Below, in pieces: positions 50,468 through 60,687 of a DNA stretch of 64,000 bases; position 1 is the first letter of the stretch; every line of letters starts with the position of its first letter. The notes below the pieces were generated by a model that did not search any database, was not told the origin of the DNA, and worked only from the letters and a program-made list of their open reading frames with translations. The stretch is from Candidatus Woesearchaeota archaeon. Its GTDB lineage: Archaea > Nanobdellota > Nanobdellia > Woesearchaeales > JAFGPW01. Position numbers and translations under genes: made by a program. The stretch spans positions 62,001 through 126,000 of the forward strand of contig JAFGPW010000004.1 of the NCBI GenBank assembly GCA_016935985.1, written 5' to 3'.

Positions 50468-50881
50468 ATGACGATTGTCGGATTCAATTTCACGAAGCTC
50501 GTCGCCGAACGCAAGGGCGCGATAAGGGGCAAGATCAACATCAACAACAACGTCGCGATCAAGAGCGTCGAGCCCGCGAACCTCTCGCTCGGCAAGAACA
50601 AGGAGGACGGCGTCAGGTTCACCTTCCAGTTCACCGCCAAGTACGAGCCCAAGGCGGGGGAGATCGAGATCTGGGGAGACATCATCTATATGGAGGAGGC
50701 GTCCAAGGTCAAGGAGATCCTCGATTCCTGGAAGAAGAGCAAGAAGGTCTCCCAAGCGGTCATGACCCAGATCCTCAACACCACGCTCACCAAGTGCAAC
50801 ATCCAGGCGCTCGTGATGAGCCGCGACATCAACCTGCCGCCGCCCATCCCGCTGCCCAAGGTGAGCGCTGAGAAGAAGTGA
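50468..50881 (+). CDS. Conserved-looking archaeal protein
   Basis: 137 residues beginning MTIVGFNFTKLVAERKGAIRG and ending NLPPPIPLPKV, a pattern I recall in several archaeal genomes but cannot tie to a function. Start fixed by AAGGTGATA at 50456-50464. A pyrimidine tract follows the stop. Confidence 0.65.
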   Translation: MTIVGFNFTKLVAERKGAIRGKININNNVAIKSVEPANLSLGKNKEDGVRFTFQFTAKYEPKAGEIEIWGDIIYMEEASKVKEILDSWKKSKKVSQAVMTQILNTTLTKCNIQALVMSRDINLPPPIPLPKVSAEKK

Positions 50882-50885
50882 GCCC

Positions 50886-50932
50886 TCCTCGTTCCCTTCT
50901 TCTTTCCCCTTCTCTTCCCTTTTTCTCTCGAT
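50886..50932 (+). terminator. Pyrimidine-rich terminator region
   Basis: A long C/T tract (including TTCTTCTTTCCCC and CCCTTTTTCTCTC) follows the stop at 50881, fitting an archaeal T-rich terminator before the Cdc48 promoter. Confidence 0.45.
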
Positions 50933-50990
50933 AGCGTGTCCTATGTTTATATATTCCCCTTGTCGCCACGGGCTGGAAGGAGCATGCGAA

Positions 50991-51002
50991 ACCTTTAAAA
51001 AC
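50991..51002 (+). promoter_or_regulatory. TATA box of the Cdc48 operon
   Basis: ACCTTTAAAAAC lies about 65 bases before the ATG at 51064; probably drives Cdc48, Nif3, GatD and GatE. Confidence 0.5.
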
Positions 51003-51063
51003 ACCGGCCCATTCATGACAGAGGGGGCAGGCGGCTTCCTGTCTCCCCGGGGGGTTCGTGCAT

Positions 51064-53361
51064 ATGGCCGAGAAGCAGGATCCAGGGATCAACCTCAAGG
51101 TGGCTGAGGCCATCCAGGACGACGTGAACAAGGGGATCGTCAGGATAGACTCCACCTTCATGCACCAGATCGGCGTGCGGCCCGGCGATTTCGTCGAGAT
51201 CGAGGACAAGAGGAGGACCGTCGCGATGGTCGACCGCGCGTACCCAGGGGACATCGGCCTTCCCATCATAAGGATGGACGGCATCATCCGCAGGAACGCC
51301 AAGACCGGCATGGGCGAGCAGGTGGCGGTCCGCAAGGGCGAGGTGAAGGAGGCGAAGCGCGTGGTGATCGCTCCGGCGACGGCCGAGGTCACCGTTCGCG
51401 CATCGCCGGCAGTCTTCAAGCGGGGGTTGCTCGGCCGCGCGGTGATCAAGGGCGACATCGTCGCGCTCGGCGGCACCAAGCGGCGCAGGACGACCATGAG
51501 CGAGAACCCGCTCTTCAACGAGGTATTCTCCATGCTCGACGAGCAGGGCGTGTTCGGCGGGTTCGGCTTCTCCGACATCAAGTTCATCATCGTCGAGACC
51601 TCGCCGAAGACAGCAGTCATCATCACCGAGCAGACGAACGTCGAGTTCAACCCCGAGGCGGTCTCCGAGCTCCAGGAGGAGCGCGCCCTCGAGGTGACGT
51701 ACGAGGACATCGGCGGCCTCGACGACGAGATATCGAAGATACGCGAGATGGTGGAGCTGCCGCTCAAGCACCCGGAGCTCTTCGAGCGGCTGGGCATCGA
51801 GGCGCCGAAGGGGGTGCTGCTCCACGGCCCGCCGGGAACGGGAAAGACGTTACTCGCAAAAGCGGTCGCAAACGAGACCAACTCCAATTTCATCCTGATC
51901 AACGGCCCGGAGATCATGAGCAAGTATTACGGCCAGAGCGAGGAGAACCTGCGCAAGAAGTTCGAGGACGCGGAGAAGAACGCGCCCTCCATCATCTTCA
52001 TCGACGAGATCGACGCGATCGCCTCCAAGCGCGAGGAGTCCAAAGGCGAGGTGGAGCGGCGCGTCGTCGCGCAGCTGCTCGCCATCATGGACGGGCTGAA
52101 GAGCAGGGGGAGGGTCGTCGTGATCGCCGCGACGAACATCCCGAACTCGCTCGACCCTGCGCTCAGGAGGCCCGGCAGGTTCGACCGCGAGCTCGAGATC
52201 GGCGTGCCAGGAAAGGAGGGGAGGCTCAACGTCCTGAAGATCCACACCCGCAGCATGCCGCTCGGGAAAGATGTCAACCTCAAGCGGCTCGCCGAGATCA
52301 CCCACGGCTTCGTAGGAGCCGACCTCGCCGCCCTCGCGAGGGAGGCCGCGATGGTGGTGCTCAGGCGGATACTCCCTGACATCAAGCTCGCCGACGGCGA
52401 GGAGATCCCGAAAGAGATCCTCGAGCGGCTCGTGCTCGCGCACGCCGACTTCATGGACGCGCTGAAGGTCGTGCGCCCGTCGGCGCTCCGCGAGGTGCTG
52501 ATCGAGGTGCCGAACATCTCCTGGGAGCAGATCGGCGGCCTTTCCGACGTCAAGCAGGAGCTCGCCGAGGCGGTCGAGTGGCCGCTGAAGCATCCGAAGG
52601 CGTTCAAGGCCCTCGGCGTCAAGCCGCCGAAGGGGGTGCTGCTCTACGGCCCGCCAGGGACAGGAAAGACGCTTCTTGCGAAGGCGGTCGCGAACCAGAG
52701 CCAGGCGAACTTCATCCTGGTCAAGGGCCCTGAGCTCCTCTCGAAATGGGTCGGGGAGTCGGAGAAGGGGGTGCGGAAGATATTCGACAAGGCGCGCCAG
52801 ACCGCGCCCACGATAATCTTCTTCGATGAGATCGACGCGATCGCGCCCAAGCGCGGGCTGCACACCGACGCGAACGTCACCGAACGGGTGGTCAACCAGC
52901 TGCTCACCGAGATGGACGGCTTGCAGGAGCTGATCGACGTGGTGATCATCGCCGCGACGAACCGGCCGGACATCATCGACCCGGCGCTGCTGCGCCCCGG
53001 CAGGTTCGACCGGCTCATCCTGACGCCGGTGCCGGACGCGAGGACCCGCGCCGAGATCTTTAGGGTGCACACCGCGAGGATGCCGCTCGCGAAGGGCGTG
53101 CTGATCGAGGAGCTCGCGCAGAAGACCGAGAACTATGTCGGCGCCGACATTGAGTCCATCTGCCGCGAGGCGGCGATCCTCGCGCTCCGGAAGGACATCA
53201 GGGCGAAAGAGGTGACGATGGCGCACTTCATCGAGGCGATCGAGAAGGTCCGCCCGTCGGTGACGAGGGACACCCAGGCCGAGTACGCGGAGATGGAGCA
53301 GTATTTCAGGAGCGCGAAGGCGCGCCAGATGCAGGAGGAGAAGCCTGCGTATATGGGCTGA
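51064..53361 (+). CDS. cdc48: Cdc48/p97-type AAA+ unfoldase (VAT)
   Basis: 765 residues. An N-terminal double-psi barrel type domain (about 1-190, [17 protein letters not shown]) precedes two AAA modules with Walker A GPPGTGKT at 255-262 and 529-536, Walker [11 protein letters not shown] and [10 protein letters not shown], and arginine-finger regions. It unfolds substrates, with the archaeal proteasome as likely partner, though no proteasome genes are in view. A GTG at 51058 is an alternative start. The first gene of an operon with Nif3, GatD and GatE. Confidence 0.97.
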   Translation: MAEKQDPGINLKVAEAIQDDVNKGIVRIDSTFMHQIGVRPGDFVEIEDKRRTVAMVDRAYPGDIGLPIIRMDGIIRRNAKTGMGEQVAVRKGEVKEAKRVVIAPATAEVTVRASPAVFKRGLLGRAVIKGDIVALGGTKRRRTTMSENPLFNEVFSMLDEQGVFGGFGFSDIKFIIVETSPKTAVIITEQTNVEFNPEAVSELQEERALEVTYEDIGGLDDEISKIREMVELPLKHPELFERLGIEAPKGVLLHGPPGTGKTLLAKAVANETNSNFILINGPEIMSKYYGQSEENLRKKFEDAEKNAPSIIFIDEIDAIASKREESKGEVERRVVAQLLAIMDGLKSRGRVVVIAATNIPNSLDPALRRPGRFDRELEIGVPGKEGRLNVLKIHTRSMPLGKDVNLKRLAEITHGFVGADLAALAREAAMVVLRRILPDIKLADGEEIPKEILERLVLAHADFMDALKVVRPSALREVLIEVPNISWEQIGGLSDVKQELAEAVEWPLKHPKAFKALGVKPPKGVLLYGPPGTGKTLLAKAVANQSQANFILVKGPELLSKWVGESEKGVRKIFDKARQTAPTIIFFDEIDAIAPKRGLHTDANVTERVVNQLLTEMDGLQELIDVVIIAATNRPDIIDPALLRPGRFDRLILTPVPDARTRAEIFRVHTARMPLAKGVLIEELAQKTENYVGADIESICREAAILALRKDIRAKEVTMAHFIEAIEKVRPSVTRDTQAEYAEMEQYFRSAKARQMQEEKPAYMG

Positions 53362-53391
53362 TACGGCAGCAGGCGGCCGCGCCCAGAGACG

Positions 53392-54153
53392 ATGGTGGCA
53401 CTACGGACGATCGTGAGGTTCCTTGACAGCACGCTCAAGATCGCCGACTGGAAGAATCATGATTCGTCGGTGAACGGCGTGCAGGTCCGCGGCAGGAGCC
53501 GGGTGGACCGCATCGGCTTTGCCGTCGACGGCTGCATGGCGACCTTCAAGGAGGCGGCACGGCGGAAGTGCGACATGATCGTCGTCCATCATGGCATCCT
53601 CTGGCGGCCGTACATGCATTCCCCGACGCTCATGCGGCGGCAGCTCGCGTTCCTCAGGGAGAAGGGGATCACTCTCTATGCCGCACACCTCCCGCTCGAC
53701 GCGCATCCGAAGCACGGCAACAACGCGGTGATGGCGCAGCTCCTCGGGCTCCAGGGCCTGAAGAAGTTCGGCAGGTATCACGGCAGGAGCATCGGCTATG
53801 AGGGGACCCTGAAAAAGGCCTGTTCCCTCAAGGGGATATCGGTCGACATCGCGACCATGCTCGATTCCGATATCGACGTCCTCGGCTTCGGTCCGAAACG
53901 GGTCCGCCGCATCGCCATCGCCTCGGGGAAGGCCGACGATTGCGCCTACGAAGCGATCGACAAGGGGATCGACCTGCTGCTGGTGGGGGAGACCAGCCAC
54001 TCGCGGTACCACGTCGCCGAGGAGGGGAGGCTCAACCTCGTCTTCGGTGGCCATTACGCGACCGAGGTATTCGGCCTGCGCGCCATCCAGACGCTCGTCG
54101 CGCAGCGATTCTCGGTCCCGATGGTCTTCATCCACCTCCCGACCGGCTACTAG
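53392..54153 (+). CDS. Nif3-like dinuclear metal protein
   Basis: 253 residues with VNGVQVRG, MIVVHHGILW, YAAHLPLDAHPKHGNN and a late GGHYATE motif, the histidine/glutamate metal-site set of the Nif3/YqfO family (possibly a GTP cyclohydrolase-like hydrolase). 30 bases after cdc48 and 17 before gatD, so in the same operon. Confidence 0.9.
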   Translation: MVALRTIVRFLDSTLKIADWKNHDSSVNGVQVRGRSRVDRIGFAVDGCMATFKEAARRKCDMIVVHHGILWRPYMHSPTLMRRQLAFLREKGITLYAAHLPLDAHPKHGNNAVMAQLLGLQGLKKFGRYHGRSIGYEGTLKKACSLKGISVDIATMLDSDIDVLGFGPKRVRRIAIASGKADDCAYEAIDKGIDLLLVGETSHSRYHVAEEGRLNLVFGGHYATEVFGLRAIQTLVAQRFSVPMVFIHLPTGY

Positions 54154-54170
54154 AACGAGGCACGAGACCC

Positions 54171-55463
54171 ATGGCATCCTGCAAGGAAGGCGACCGCGTC
54201 GCCATCACCACGGACGACGGTATCTATGAGGGAATCCTCATGCCGCGGCCCGAGCTCCTTCCGAAGGGCTTCCGCGTTCTCAAGCTCGACAGCGGCTACA
54301 ACATTGGGATCGACGAGAAGAGGATCCGTAAGACCGATCTCCTCGAGGCGTACGCGCCGAAGGCGCAGAGGCGCGCCGCGCGCCCCCCGAGGAAGGGGCT
54401 CCCGACGGTCGCGATCCTCTCGACCGGCGGCACGATCGCGAGCAGGATCGACTACCGGACCGGCGGCGTCTCCGCCGACTACACCGCAGACGACTACCTC
54501 GCGATGCTGCCGTACCTCGCCGACATCGCGAACATCCGCGCGAGGAAGGTGATGGAGCTGATGAGCGAGGACATGCTCCCCGCCGACTGGCAGGCGATGG
54601 CGCGCGCCATCAAGAAGGAGCTCGATGCCGGGGCTGACGGCGTCGTCCTCACCGTCGGGACCGACACGCTCCATTTCGTGTCAGCGGCGCTCTCGTTCTT
54701 CCTGAAGGGTTTGGAGAGGCCCGTCGTCATCACCGCGGCCCAGCGCTCGATCGACCGGGGGTCGTCAGACGCGTTCATGAACCTCGCCTGCGCAAGTACC
54801 GCAGCCGCGAAGGCTGACATCGCCGGGGTCGTCACGTGCCTGCATGGCACCACCGACGACGAGTATTGCCTGCTCATCCGCGGCACCAAGGCGCGCAAGA
54901 TGCACACCTCGCGGCGCGACGCCTTCCGGCCGGTCAACGACACGCCTGTCGCCAGGGTCTACGAATCAGGGAGGATCGAGATGCTCAGGAAGGACCTCCC
55001 GAAGCGCGGGAAGGGGACGTGCGAGACGGACGACGCGTTCTTCGAGAAGACGGCGCTCGTGCAGGTCTATCCAGGCATGGACCCGAAAGTGATCGACTTC
55101 TATGTCGACGCTGGTTATAGGGGGATCGTGCTCGCCGCGACAGCGCTCGGCCATGTGCCCACGAACGGGAAGAAGAGCATCATCCCGAACCTCGCCCGCG
55201 CCCAGGAGAAGGGAATCGCGATTGTCGTCGCGAGCCAGACGCTCTACGGACGCGTCCATCCCTATGTCTACACGAACCTGCGCAGGCTCTCGGTCGAGCT
55301 CGGCTGCCTCTTCGTCGAGGACATGCTCCCCGAGACGGCATATATCAAGCTCGGCTGGGTCCTCGGCCACGCGAAGAGGCCTGAGGACGTGAAGAGGATG
55401 ATGCTCGAGGACGTCGCCGGCGAGATCACGGAGCGGAGCGAGGAGGGGACATTCCTCTCCTGA
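54171..55463 (+). CDS. gatD: Glutamyl-tRNA(Gln) amidotransferase subunit D
   Basis: 430 residues. An N-terminal ~75-residue SH3-like domain (KEGDRVAITTDDGIYEGILMPRP) is followed by an asparaginase-type domain with the nucleophilic threonine in STGGTIAS, TVGTDTLHF and the lysine of KMHTSRRDAF. It frees ammonia from glutamine for GatE. The archaeal GatDE pair makes Gln-tRNA(Gln) from Glu-tRNA(Gln), since archaea use the indirect route. Followed 25 bases later by gatE. Confidence 0.95.
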   Translation: MASCKEGDRVAITTDDGIYEGILMPRPELLPKGFRVLKLDSGYNIGIDEKRIRKTDLLEAYAPKAQRRAARPPRKGLPTVAILSTGGTIASRIDYRTGGVSADYTADDYLAMLPYLADIANIRARKVMELMSEDMLPADWQAMARAIKKELDAGADGVVLTVGTDTLHFVSAALSFFLKGLERPVVITAAQRSIDRGSSDAFMNLACASTAAAKADIAGVVTCLHGTTDDEYCLLIRGTKARKMHTSRRDAFRPVNDTPVARVYESGRIEMLRKDLPKRGKGTCETDDAFFEKTALVQVYPGMDPKVIDFYVDAGYRGIVLAATALGHVPTNGKKSIIPNLARAQEKGIAIVVASQTLYGRVHPYVYTNLRRLSVELGCLFVEDMLPETAYIKLGWVLGHAKRPEDVKRMMLEDVAGEITERSEEGTFLS

Positions 55464-55488
55464 TCACCACTGAACACGATCGACCACC

Positions 55489-56925
55489 ATGGCAGACACA
55501 GACAGGAAGGACGATCCGGGGATCGGCCTGAAGTGCGGCATCGAGATCCACCAGCAGCTCGAGGGGAAGAAGCTCTTCTGCGGCTGTCCGACCGAGATCA
55601 GGAAAGGAAGCCCCGATTTCACCGTCACCCGACGGCTGCGCGCCGCTGCCGGCGAGACCGGCGAGATCGACCAGGCGGCGGAGCACGAAGAGCGAAAGGC
55701 GAAGACCTTCGTCTATCAGGGCTATGCGGACTGCACCTGCCTCGTCGAGACCGATGAGGAGCCGCCGCACGCGATCAACAAGGACGCCCTCGAGGCGACG
55801 GTCATCGTCTGCAGGCAGCTCGGCGCGCGCCTCGTCGACGAGGTGCAGGTGATGCGAAAGACCGTGATCGACGGGAGCAACACGTCCGGATTCCAGCGGA
55901 CCGCGCTCGTCGGCATGGACGGCTCGATCGAGCTCGACGGCAGGCGCATCAGCATCCCCACCGTCTGCCTCGAGGAGGAGGCGTGCCAGGTGGTCGAGCG
56001 GACCGCGGGGAAGGATGTCTACAACCTCTCGCGGCTGGGCATCCCGCTCATCGAGATCGCCTCAGGCCCCGACATCACGACGCCTGAGGAGGCCAGGCGC
56101 GTGTGCGAGCGCATCGGCATGATCCTCCGGAGCACCGGCAGGTGCAAGCGCGGCATCGGCTCGATACGCCAGGACGTCAACGTCTCGATCAAGGGCGGGG
56201 CGCGCGTCGAGATCAAGGGGTTCCAGGACCTGCGGAGCATCCCGAAGGTGATCGACGGCGAGATCGCGCGCCAGCAATCCTTGGTCGCGAAGGGCAGACG
56301 GGCGAAAAATGAGGTGCGCAAGGCGGAGCCCGATTTCTCGACCTCTTTCCTGCGGCCGATGCCCGGCGCCTCCCGCATGTATCCTGAGACCGACGTGATG
56401 CCGTTCCCGACAGCGGGGCTCGGGGCCGAGATGCTCGAGAGCGTCGAGAGCCAGCTCGCACGGCTCATCGGGGAGCACGGCCTGTCTGAGGAGACGGCGA
56501 AGACGATCGTGAAGGACGGCATCCCGTTCGCCCGGTATGCGGCCCGCTATTCCAAGGTCGAGCCGCGGTTCATCGCGGCGACGCTTCTCGAGACCCCGAA
56601 GGAGCTGCGCAGGAAGCACAAGATCGATGCCGACCTCATGCCCTTCATGGACGAGGTGCTCGGCAAGCTCGACGAGGGGGCGATCACCAAGGACGCGGTC
56701 CCTGAGGTGCTGCTCGCTCTCGGGAGGGGGGAGCGGGTCGATTATGCCCGATATCTGAGCGTCCCGACAGCCGAGGTCGAGGCCTTCATCAGGGACCTTG
56801 TCGCGAAGCATCCCGGCGCGCCGATCGGCGGGCTCATGGGCCAGGTGATGGCGGAATACAGGGGAAAGGTCGACGGGAAGAGGGCGATGGACCTCCTGCG
56901 GAAGCATCACGCCCCGGGCAGGTAG
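55489..56925 (+). CDS. gatE: GatE, tRNA amidotransferase subunit without GAD domain
   Basis: 478 residues. Cradle motifs GLKCGIEIHQQLEGKKLFCGCP, ETGEIDQAAEHEERK, CLVETDEEPPHAIN and DGSNTSGFQRT are clear GatE. It moves ammonia from GatD onto gamma-phosphoryl-Glu-tRNA(Gln). From EIARQQSLVAKGRRAK the sequence goes directly to SFLRPMPGASRMYPETD. The GAD insertion expected between these blocks is absent; archaeal GatE is usually about 600-630 residues. The helical/tail domain follows normally. Confidence 0.9.
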   Translation: MADTDRKDDPGIGLKCGIEIHQQLEGKKLFCGCPTEIRKGSPDFTVTRRLRAAAGETGEIDQAAEHEERKAKTFVYQGYADCTCLVETDEEPPHAINKDALEATVIVCRQLGARLVDEVQVMRKTVIDGSNTSGFQRTALVGMDGSIELDGRRISIPTVCLEEEACQVVERTAGKDVYNLSRLGIPLIEIASGPDITTPEEARRVCERIGMILRSTGRCKRGIGSIRQDVNVSIKGGARVEIKGFQDLRSIPKVIDGEIARQQSLVAKGRRAKNEVRKAEPDFSTSFLRPMPGASRMYPETDVMPFPTAGLGAEMLESVESQLARLIGEHGLSEETAKTIVKDGIPFARYAARYSKVEPRFIAATLLETPKELRRKHKIDADLMPFMDEVLGKLDEGAITKDAVPEVLLALGRGERVDYARYLSVPTAEVEAFIRDLVAKHPGAPIGGLMGQVMAEYRGKVDGKRAMDLLRKHHAPGR

Positions 56926-56944
56926 GTGGATAGCACACCCATTA

Positions 56945-57068
56945 AATTTATATAGGCATGGCTGATTCTGCAGCATACGATGCGGTGGTGAATTCTCCTC
57001 TGCACCCGTCCCATACGCAGCGATTCCGAACGACAATCGACCAACCATATCGGAGGGAATACGAATGA
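56945..57068 (+). promoter_or_regulatory. ppdK promoter and leader with overlapping small ORF
   Basis: AATTTATATAGG (56945-56955) is 110 bases before the ppdK ATG, so the mRNA has an unusually long leader of about 85-90 bases with CGGAGGG as ribosome site. An open frame through the leader (from ATG 56958; possible starts at GTG 56985 and 56988 after the predicted transcript start) ends at TGA 57066-57068, overlapping the ppdK start as ATGA. This suggests a leader peptide or an RNA switch. Confidence 0.45.
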
Positions 57069-59740
57069 AACAGTACGTCTTTCAGTTCGACGAGAACCGG
57101 GCGACGCCCGAGACCATCATCCTGCTCGGCAACAAGGGCGCGCATCTCGCCGAGATGACGAGCATCGGGCTCCCCGTGCCGCCGGGCTTCACGATATCGA
57201 CCGAGGCCTGCGTGAAGTATTATGACGCGGGCAAGAAGTGGCCTATGCACCTGAAGGAGCAGGTACGGTCAGCGATCGGGGAGACCGAGACGCGCACAGG
57301 GAAGCGGTTCGGCGACTCCGCGAACCCGCTCCTCGTCTCGGTCAGGTCAGGGTCCTACGTCTCCATGCCCGGCATGATGGACACGGTCCTTAACCTCGGC
57401 CTCAACGACGAGGTCGTGAAGGGATTCGCGAAGCGGACCGGCAACGAGCGCGGCGCGTATGACTCCTACCGCCGGTTCATCCAGATGTTCGGCGACGTCG
57501 TCCAGAAGATCGACATCGCGAGGTTCGAGCACGAGCTCGAGCGGATCAAGGAGACGAAGGGCGTCGAGTACGACACCGATCTCGATGCCGATGATTTCAA
57601 GTCGCTCGTCAGGACTTACCAGCGCATCGTGAGGGAGGAGACCGGGAAGGACTTCCCGGCAGACCCCCAGCTGCAGCTCGAGCTCGCGATCTCCGCGGTC
57701 TTCGAGTCGTGGAACACCCCGCGTGCGGTCTCGTACCGCAGGATCAACGCCCTGCGCGACGACGCGGGGACGGGCGTGAACGTCCAGGCGATGGTCTTCG
57801 GCAACATGGGCGAGGACTGCGGCACCGGCGTGTCCTTCACACGGAACCCCTCGACCGGCGTGAAGGAGCATTACGGCGAGTATCTCATGAACGCGCAAGG
57901 GGAGGACGTCGTCGCCGGCATCAGGACGCCGAAGCCGATCGACACGCTGAAGGAGGTCATGCCGGGCGTCTACGAGGAGCTCCTCAAGGTGTATGACCTG
58001 CTCGAGAGGCACTACAAGGACATGCAGGACTTCGAATTCACGATCGAGCGCGGCAGGCTATACCTGCTCCAGACGAGGAACGGCAAACGCACCGCGCACG
58101 CGGCGGTGAGGATCGCGGTCGACATGGCGCGTGAGGGCCTCATCGACGAGAAGACCGCGGTCATGCGGGTGAAGCCCGAAGACCTCGACCAGCTGCTCCA
58201 CAAGCAGCTCGATCCGGTCGCGAAGGAGGAGGCGCTCGACGGCGGAAGGCTCCTCGCGAAGGGCCTCCCGGCGTCGCCCGGCGCCGCGGTCGGCGAGGTC
58301 GTGTTCTCAGCCGAGCGCGCGCACCTGCTCGCGCAGGAGAAGCGGAGGGTGATCCTCGTCAGGACCGAGACCTCACCCGAGGACATCGAAGGCATGCACG
58401 CGGCGCAGGGCATCCTGACCTCGCGCGGCGGCATGACGAGCCACGCGGCGGTCGTCGCGCGTGGGATGGGCACGTGCTGCGTCGCCGGCTGCGGCGACAT
58501 CGCGGTCGACGAGAGGAGGGGTGTCCTCGTCGCGAGGCGTAAAGGGGGTGAGAAGGTGACCGTCAAGGCAGGCGATTTCATCACCCTCGACGGCTCCACC
58601 GGCGAGGTCATCCGAGGGAAGATCCCGACGGTCGATCCTGAGCTCTCCGGCGATTTCGGCACGCTCATGGGCTGGGCGGACTCTCATCGGAGGCTCAAGG
58701 TCAGGACGAACGCGGACACGCCGCACGACGCTGAGGTCGCGCGCGGCTTCGGGGCCGAAGGCATCGGCCTGTGCAGGACCGAGCACATGTTCTTCGAGGG
58801 CGAGCGCATCAAGGCGGTGCGCGAGATGATACTCGCGGGATCGGTCGATGAGCGGAAGAAGGCGCTCGGGAAGCTCCTGCCGTACCAGCGCGAGGACTTC
58901 GAGGGCATCTTCACGGCGATGGACGGGCTCCCGGTGACGATCCGGCTGCTCGACCCGCCGCTGCACGAGTTCCTCCCCCAGGAGGAGAAGGATATCGCGG
59001 AGCTCGCACGGGAGATGGACGTCCCCGTCGAGACGCTCCGTCGGAAGATCGGTGAGCTCCAGGAGACCAACCCCATGCTCGGCCATCGCGGTTGCAGGCT
59101 CGCGATCACCTATCCCGAGGTCTGCGAGATGCAGACGCGCGCGATCATGGAGGCGGCGTGCGCCCAGCACGAGGCGGGCGTCACGGTCCATCCCGAGATC
59201 ATGATTCCGCTCGTCGGGCACGTCAACGAGATCAAGGTCCTCAAGGAGATCGTGACAAAGGTCGCGGACCTCGTGATCGGGGAGACCGGCATCAAGGTCG
59301 CGTACCGGATCGGGACCATGATCGAAGTCCCCCGTGGCGCGATCACCGCGGACAAGGTCGCTGAAGAGGCGGAGTTCTTCAGCTTCGGCACGAACGACCT
59401 GACGCAGATGACCTACGGATTCTCCCGCGACGACGTGGGCAAGTTCGTCCCCGAGTACGTGGAGAAGAAGATACTCCCCGTCGATCCCTTCCAGGTGCTC
59501 GACCAGGAGGGGGTCGGCGAGCTCGTGCGGATCGCGGTCGAGAAGGGGCGTCGGACGAGGAAGGACCTCAAGATCGGCATCTGCGGCGAGCATGGCGGCG
59601 AGCCGGCGTCGGTCGGGTTCTGCCACGGGGCGGGCCTCGACTACGTCTCGTGCAGCCCGTTCCGCGTGCCGATCGCGCGGCTCGCGGCGGCGCAGGCGGC
59701 TCTCAAGGAAAAGGAGGAGGAGAAGGGGAAGCGACGGTGA
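57065..59740 (+). CDS. ppdK: Pyruvate, phosphate dikinase
   Basis: 891 residues, the family's usual length. An N-terminal ATP-grasp region (LLVSVRSGSYVSMPGMMDTVLNLG) is followed by the swivelling phosphohistidine domain LTSRGGMTSHAAVVARGMGTCCVAG (His in TSHAA) and the C-terminal PEP barrel with DLTQMTYGFSRDD and the cysteine in GICGEHGGEPASVGFCHGAGLDYVSCSPFRVP. It interconverts PEP and pyruvate with ATP/AMP and pyrophosphate/phosphate in glycolysis or gluconeogenesis. Confidence 0.96.
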   Translation: MKQYVFQFDENRATPETIILLGNKGAHLAEMTSIGLPVPPGFTISTEACVKYYDAGKKWPMHLKEQVRSAIGETETRTGKRFGDSANPLLVSVRSGSYVSMPGMMDTVLNLGLNDEVVKGFAKRTGNERGAYDSYRRFIQMFGDVVQKIDIARFEHELERIKETKGVEYDTDLDADDFKSLVRTYQRIVREETGKDFPADPQLQLELAISAVFESWNTPRAVSYRRINALRDDAGTGVNVQAMVFGNMGEDCGTGVSFTRNPSTGVKEHYGEYLMNAQGEDVVAGIRTPKPIDTLKEVMPGVYEELLKVYDLLERHYKDMQDFEFTIERGRLYLLQTRNGKRTAHAAVRIAVDMAREGLIDEKTAVMRVKPEDLDQLLHKQLDPVAKEEALDGGRLLAKGLPASPGAAVGEVVFSAERAHLLAQEKRRVILVRTETSPEDIEGMHAAQGILTSRGGMTSHAAVVARGMGTCCVAGCGDIAVDERRGVLVARRKGGEKVTVKAGDFITLDGSTGEVIRGKIPTVDPELSGDFGTLMGWADSHRRLKVRTNADTPHDAEVARGFGAEGIGLCRTEHMFFEGERIKAVREMILAGSVDERKKALGKLLPYQREDFEGIFTAMDGLPVTIRLLDPPLHEFLPQEEKDIAELAREMDVPVETLRRKIGELQETNPMLGHRGCRLAITYPEVCEMQTRAIMEAACAQHEAGVTVHPEIMIPLVGHVNEIKVLKEIVTKVADLVIGETGIKVAYRIGTMIEVPRGAITADKVAEEAEFFSFGTNDLTQMTYGFSRDDVGKFVPEYVEKKILPVDPFQVLDQEGVGELVRIAVEKGRRTRKDLKIGICGEHGGEPASVGFCHGAGLDYVSCSPFRVPIARLAAAQAALKEKEEEKGKRR

Positions 59741-59791
59741 GCGACGGGCAGGGCACCGTCCCTGCGCGCCCCGCACGGTTCCGTCTCCCTT

Positions 59792-60661
59792 TCATCCGTG
59801 TTGATGCCCTTTTTTTTCCGTCTCCTTCTCGATCTTGCGCCCGATGAACTCATGCATCAGCCGCGCGATCGTCTCGGGCTCCTTGATGATGGAGACGTGC
59901 GTCGCCTCGATGACGTCGAGCTCGGCGTCAGGGATCTCCTGCTGCATCTCGCGCGCGACCTGGAAGGGGAAGATCTGGTCCTTGGTGGCGGAGATGATCA
60001 GCACCGGCACCGCGATGCGACGCAGGTGCTCCTTAAAGTTGACGTTGATAAGGTTCCGGATGATATCCTGGTCGACCTTCTCATCGCTGATCTGCTCGCC
60101 CTTGAGCAGGATGTAGAGGTCCGACTTCTTCCGCATCTTGGAGAAGTCCATCCGCTTGAGCGATCTCGGCACCAGGAACGAGAGGCTGAGGATCCGCACG
60201 AGCACGAAGGCGAGGATCCTGAAGATGCCGGTGAACGCGTCCACGGTCACCTTGTAGGTCGTATCGACCAGGACGAGCCCCTGCACCTTCTTCGGGAAGA
60301 GCTTCTCGAACTCGAGCGCGATGAGACCGCCGAGGCTGTGGCCGGCGAGCACGACGCGACGCACCTTCAGCCTGTCGAGGACGGTCTTGAGGTCGGTCGC
60401 GTAATTCTGGATGCGGTAGGCGCGCTCGTGCCGCTCCTTCCCCGACCTGCCGTAGCCGCGCAGGTCGAGCGCGACGACGTCGTAGCCCTTGCGGTAGAAG
60501 AAATCCATCTCGGCCTTCCAGGCGGTGTAGTTGTTCCCCATGCCGTGCACGAAGAGGAGCGCCGGATGCGCGCGCTTCCTGTCCGGCCTCTGCCGGGGGT
60601 GGAGGCCGTAGGCGTAGAACAGGTCGAGTCCGTCGAACGATTTCAGGTATGCCTCTTTCAT
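59792..60661 (-). CDS. Alpha/beta hydrolase
   Basis: 289 residues. The oxyanion region LLFVHGMGNNYTAWKAEMDFF, LRGYGRSGK, nucleophile elbow GHSLGG, and the late DQIFPFQVAREM and EATHVSIIKEP give the Ser-Asp-His triad. A small esterase or lipase of unknown substrate. The last gene of the minus operon beginning at 63954; the start at 60661 lies 26 bases after the preceding stop. Confidence 0.85.
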   Translation of the reverse strand: MKEAYLKSFDGLDLFYAYGLHPRQRPDRKRAHPALLFVHGMGNNYTAWKAEMDFFYRKGYDVVALDLRGYGRSGKERHERAYRIQNYATDLKTVLDRLKVRRVVLAGHSLGGLIALEFEKLFPKKVQGLVLVDTTYKVTVDAFTGIFRILAFVLVRILSLSFLVPRSLKRMDFSKMRKKSDLYILLKGEQISDEKVDQDIIRNLINVNFKEHLRRIAVPVLIISATKDQIFPFQVAREMQQEIPDAELDVIEATHVSIIKEPETIARLMHEFIGRKIEKETEKKGHQHG

Positions 60662-60687
60662 GGGGCGACCCCCGTGCGGCCGTGCGG

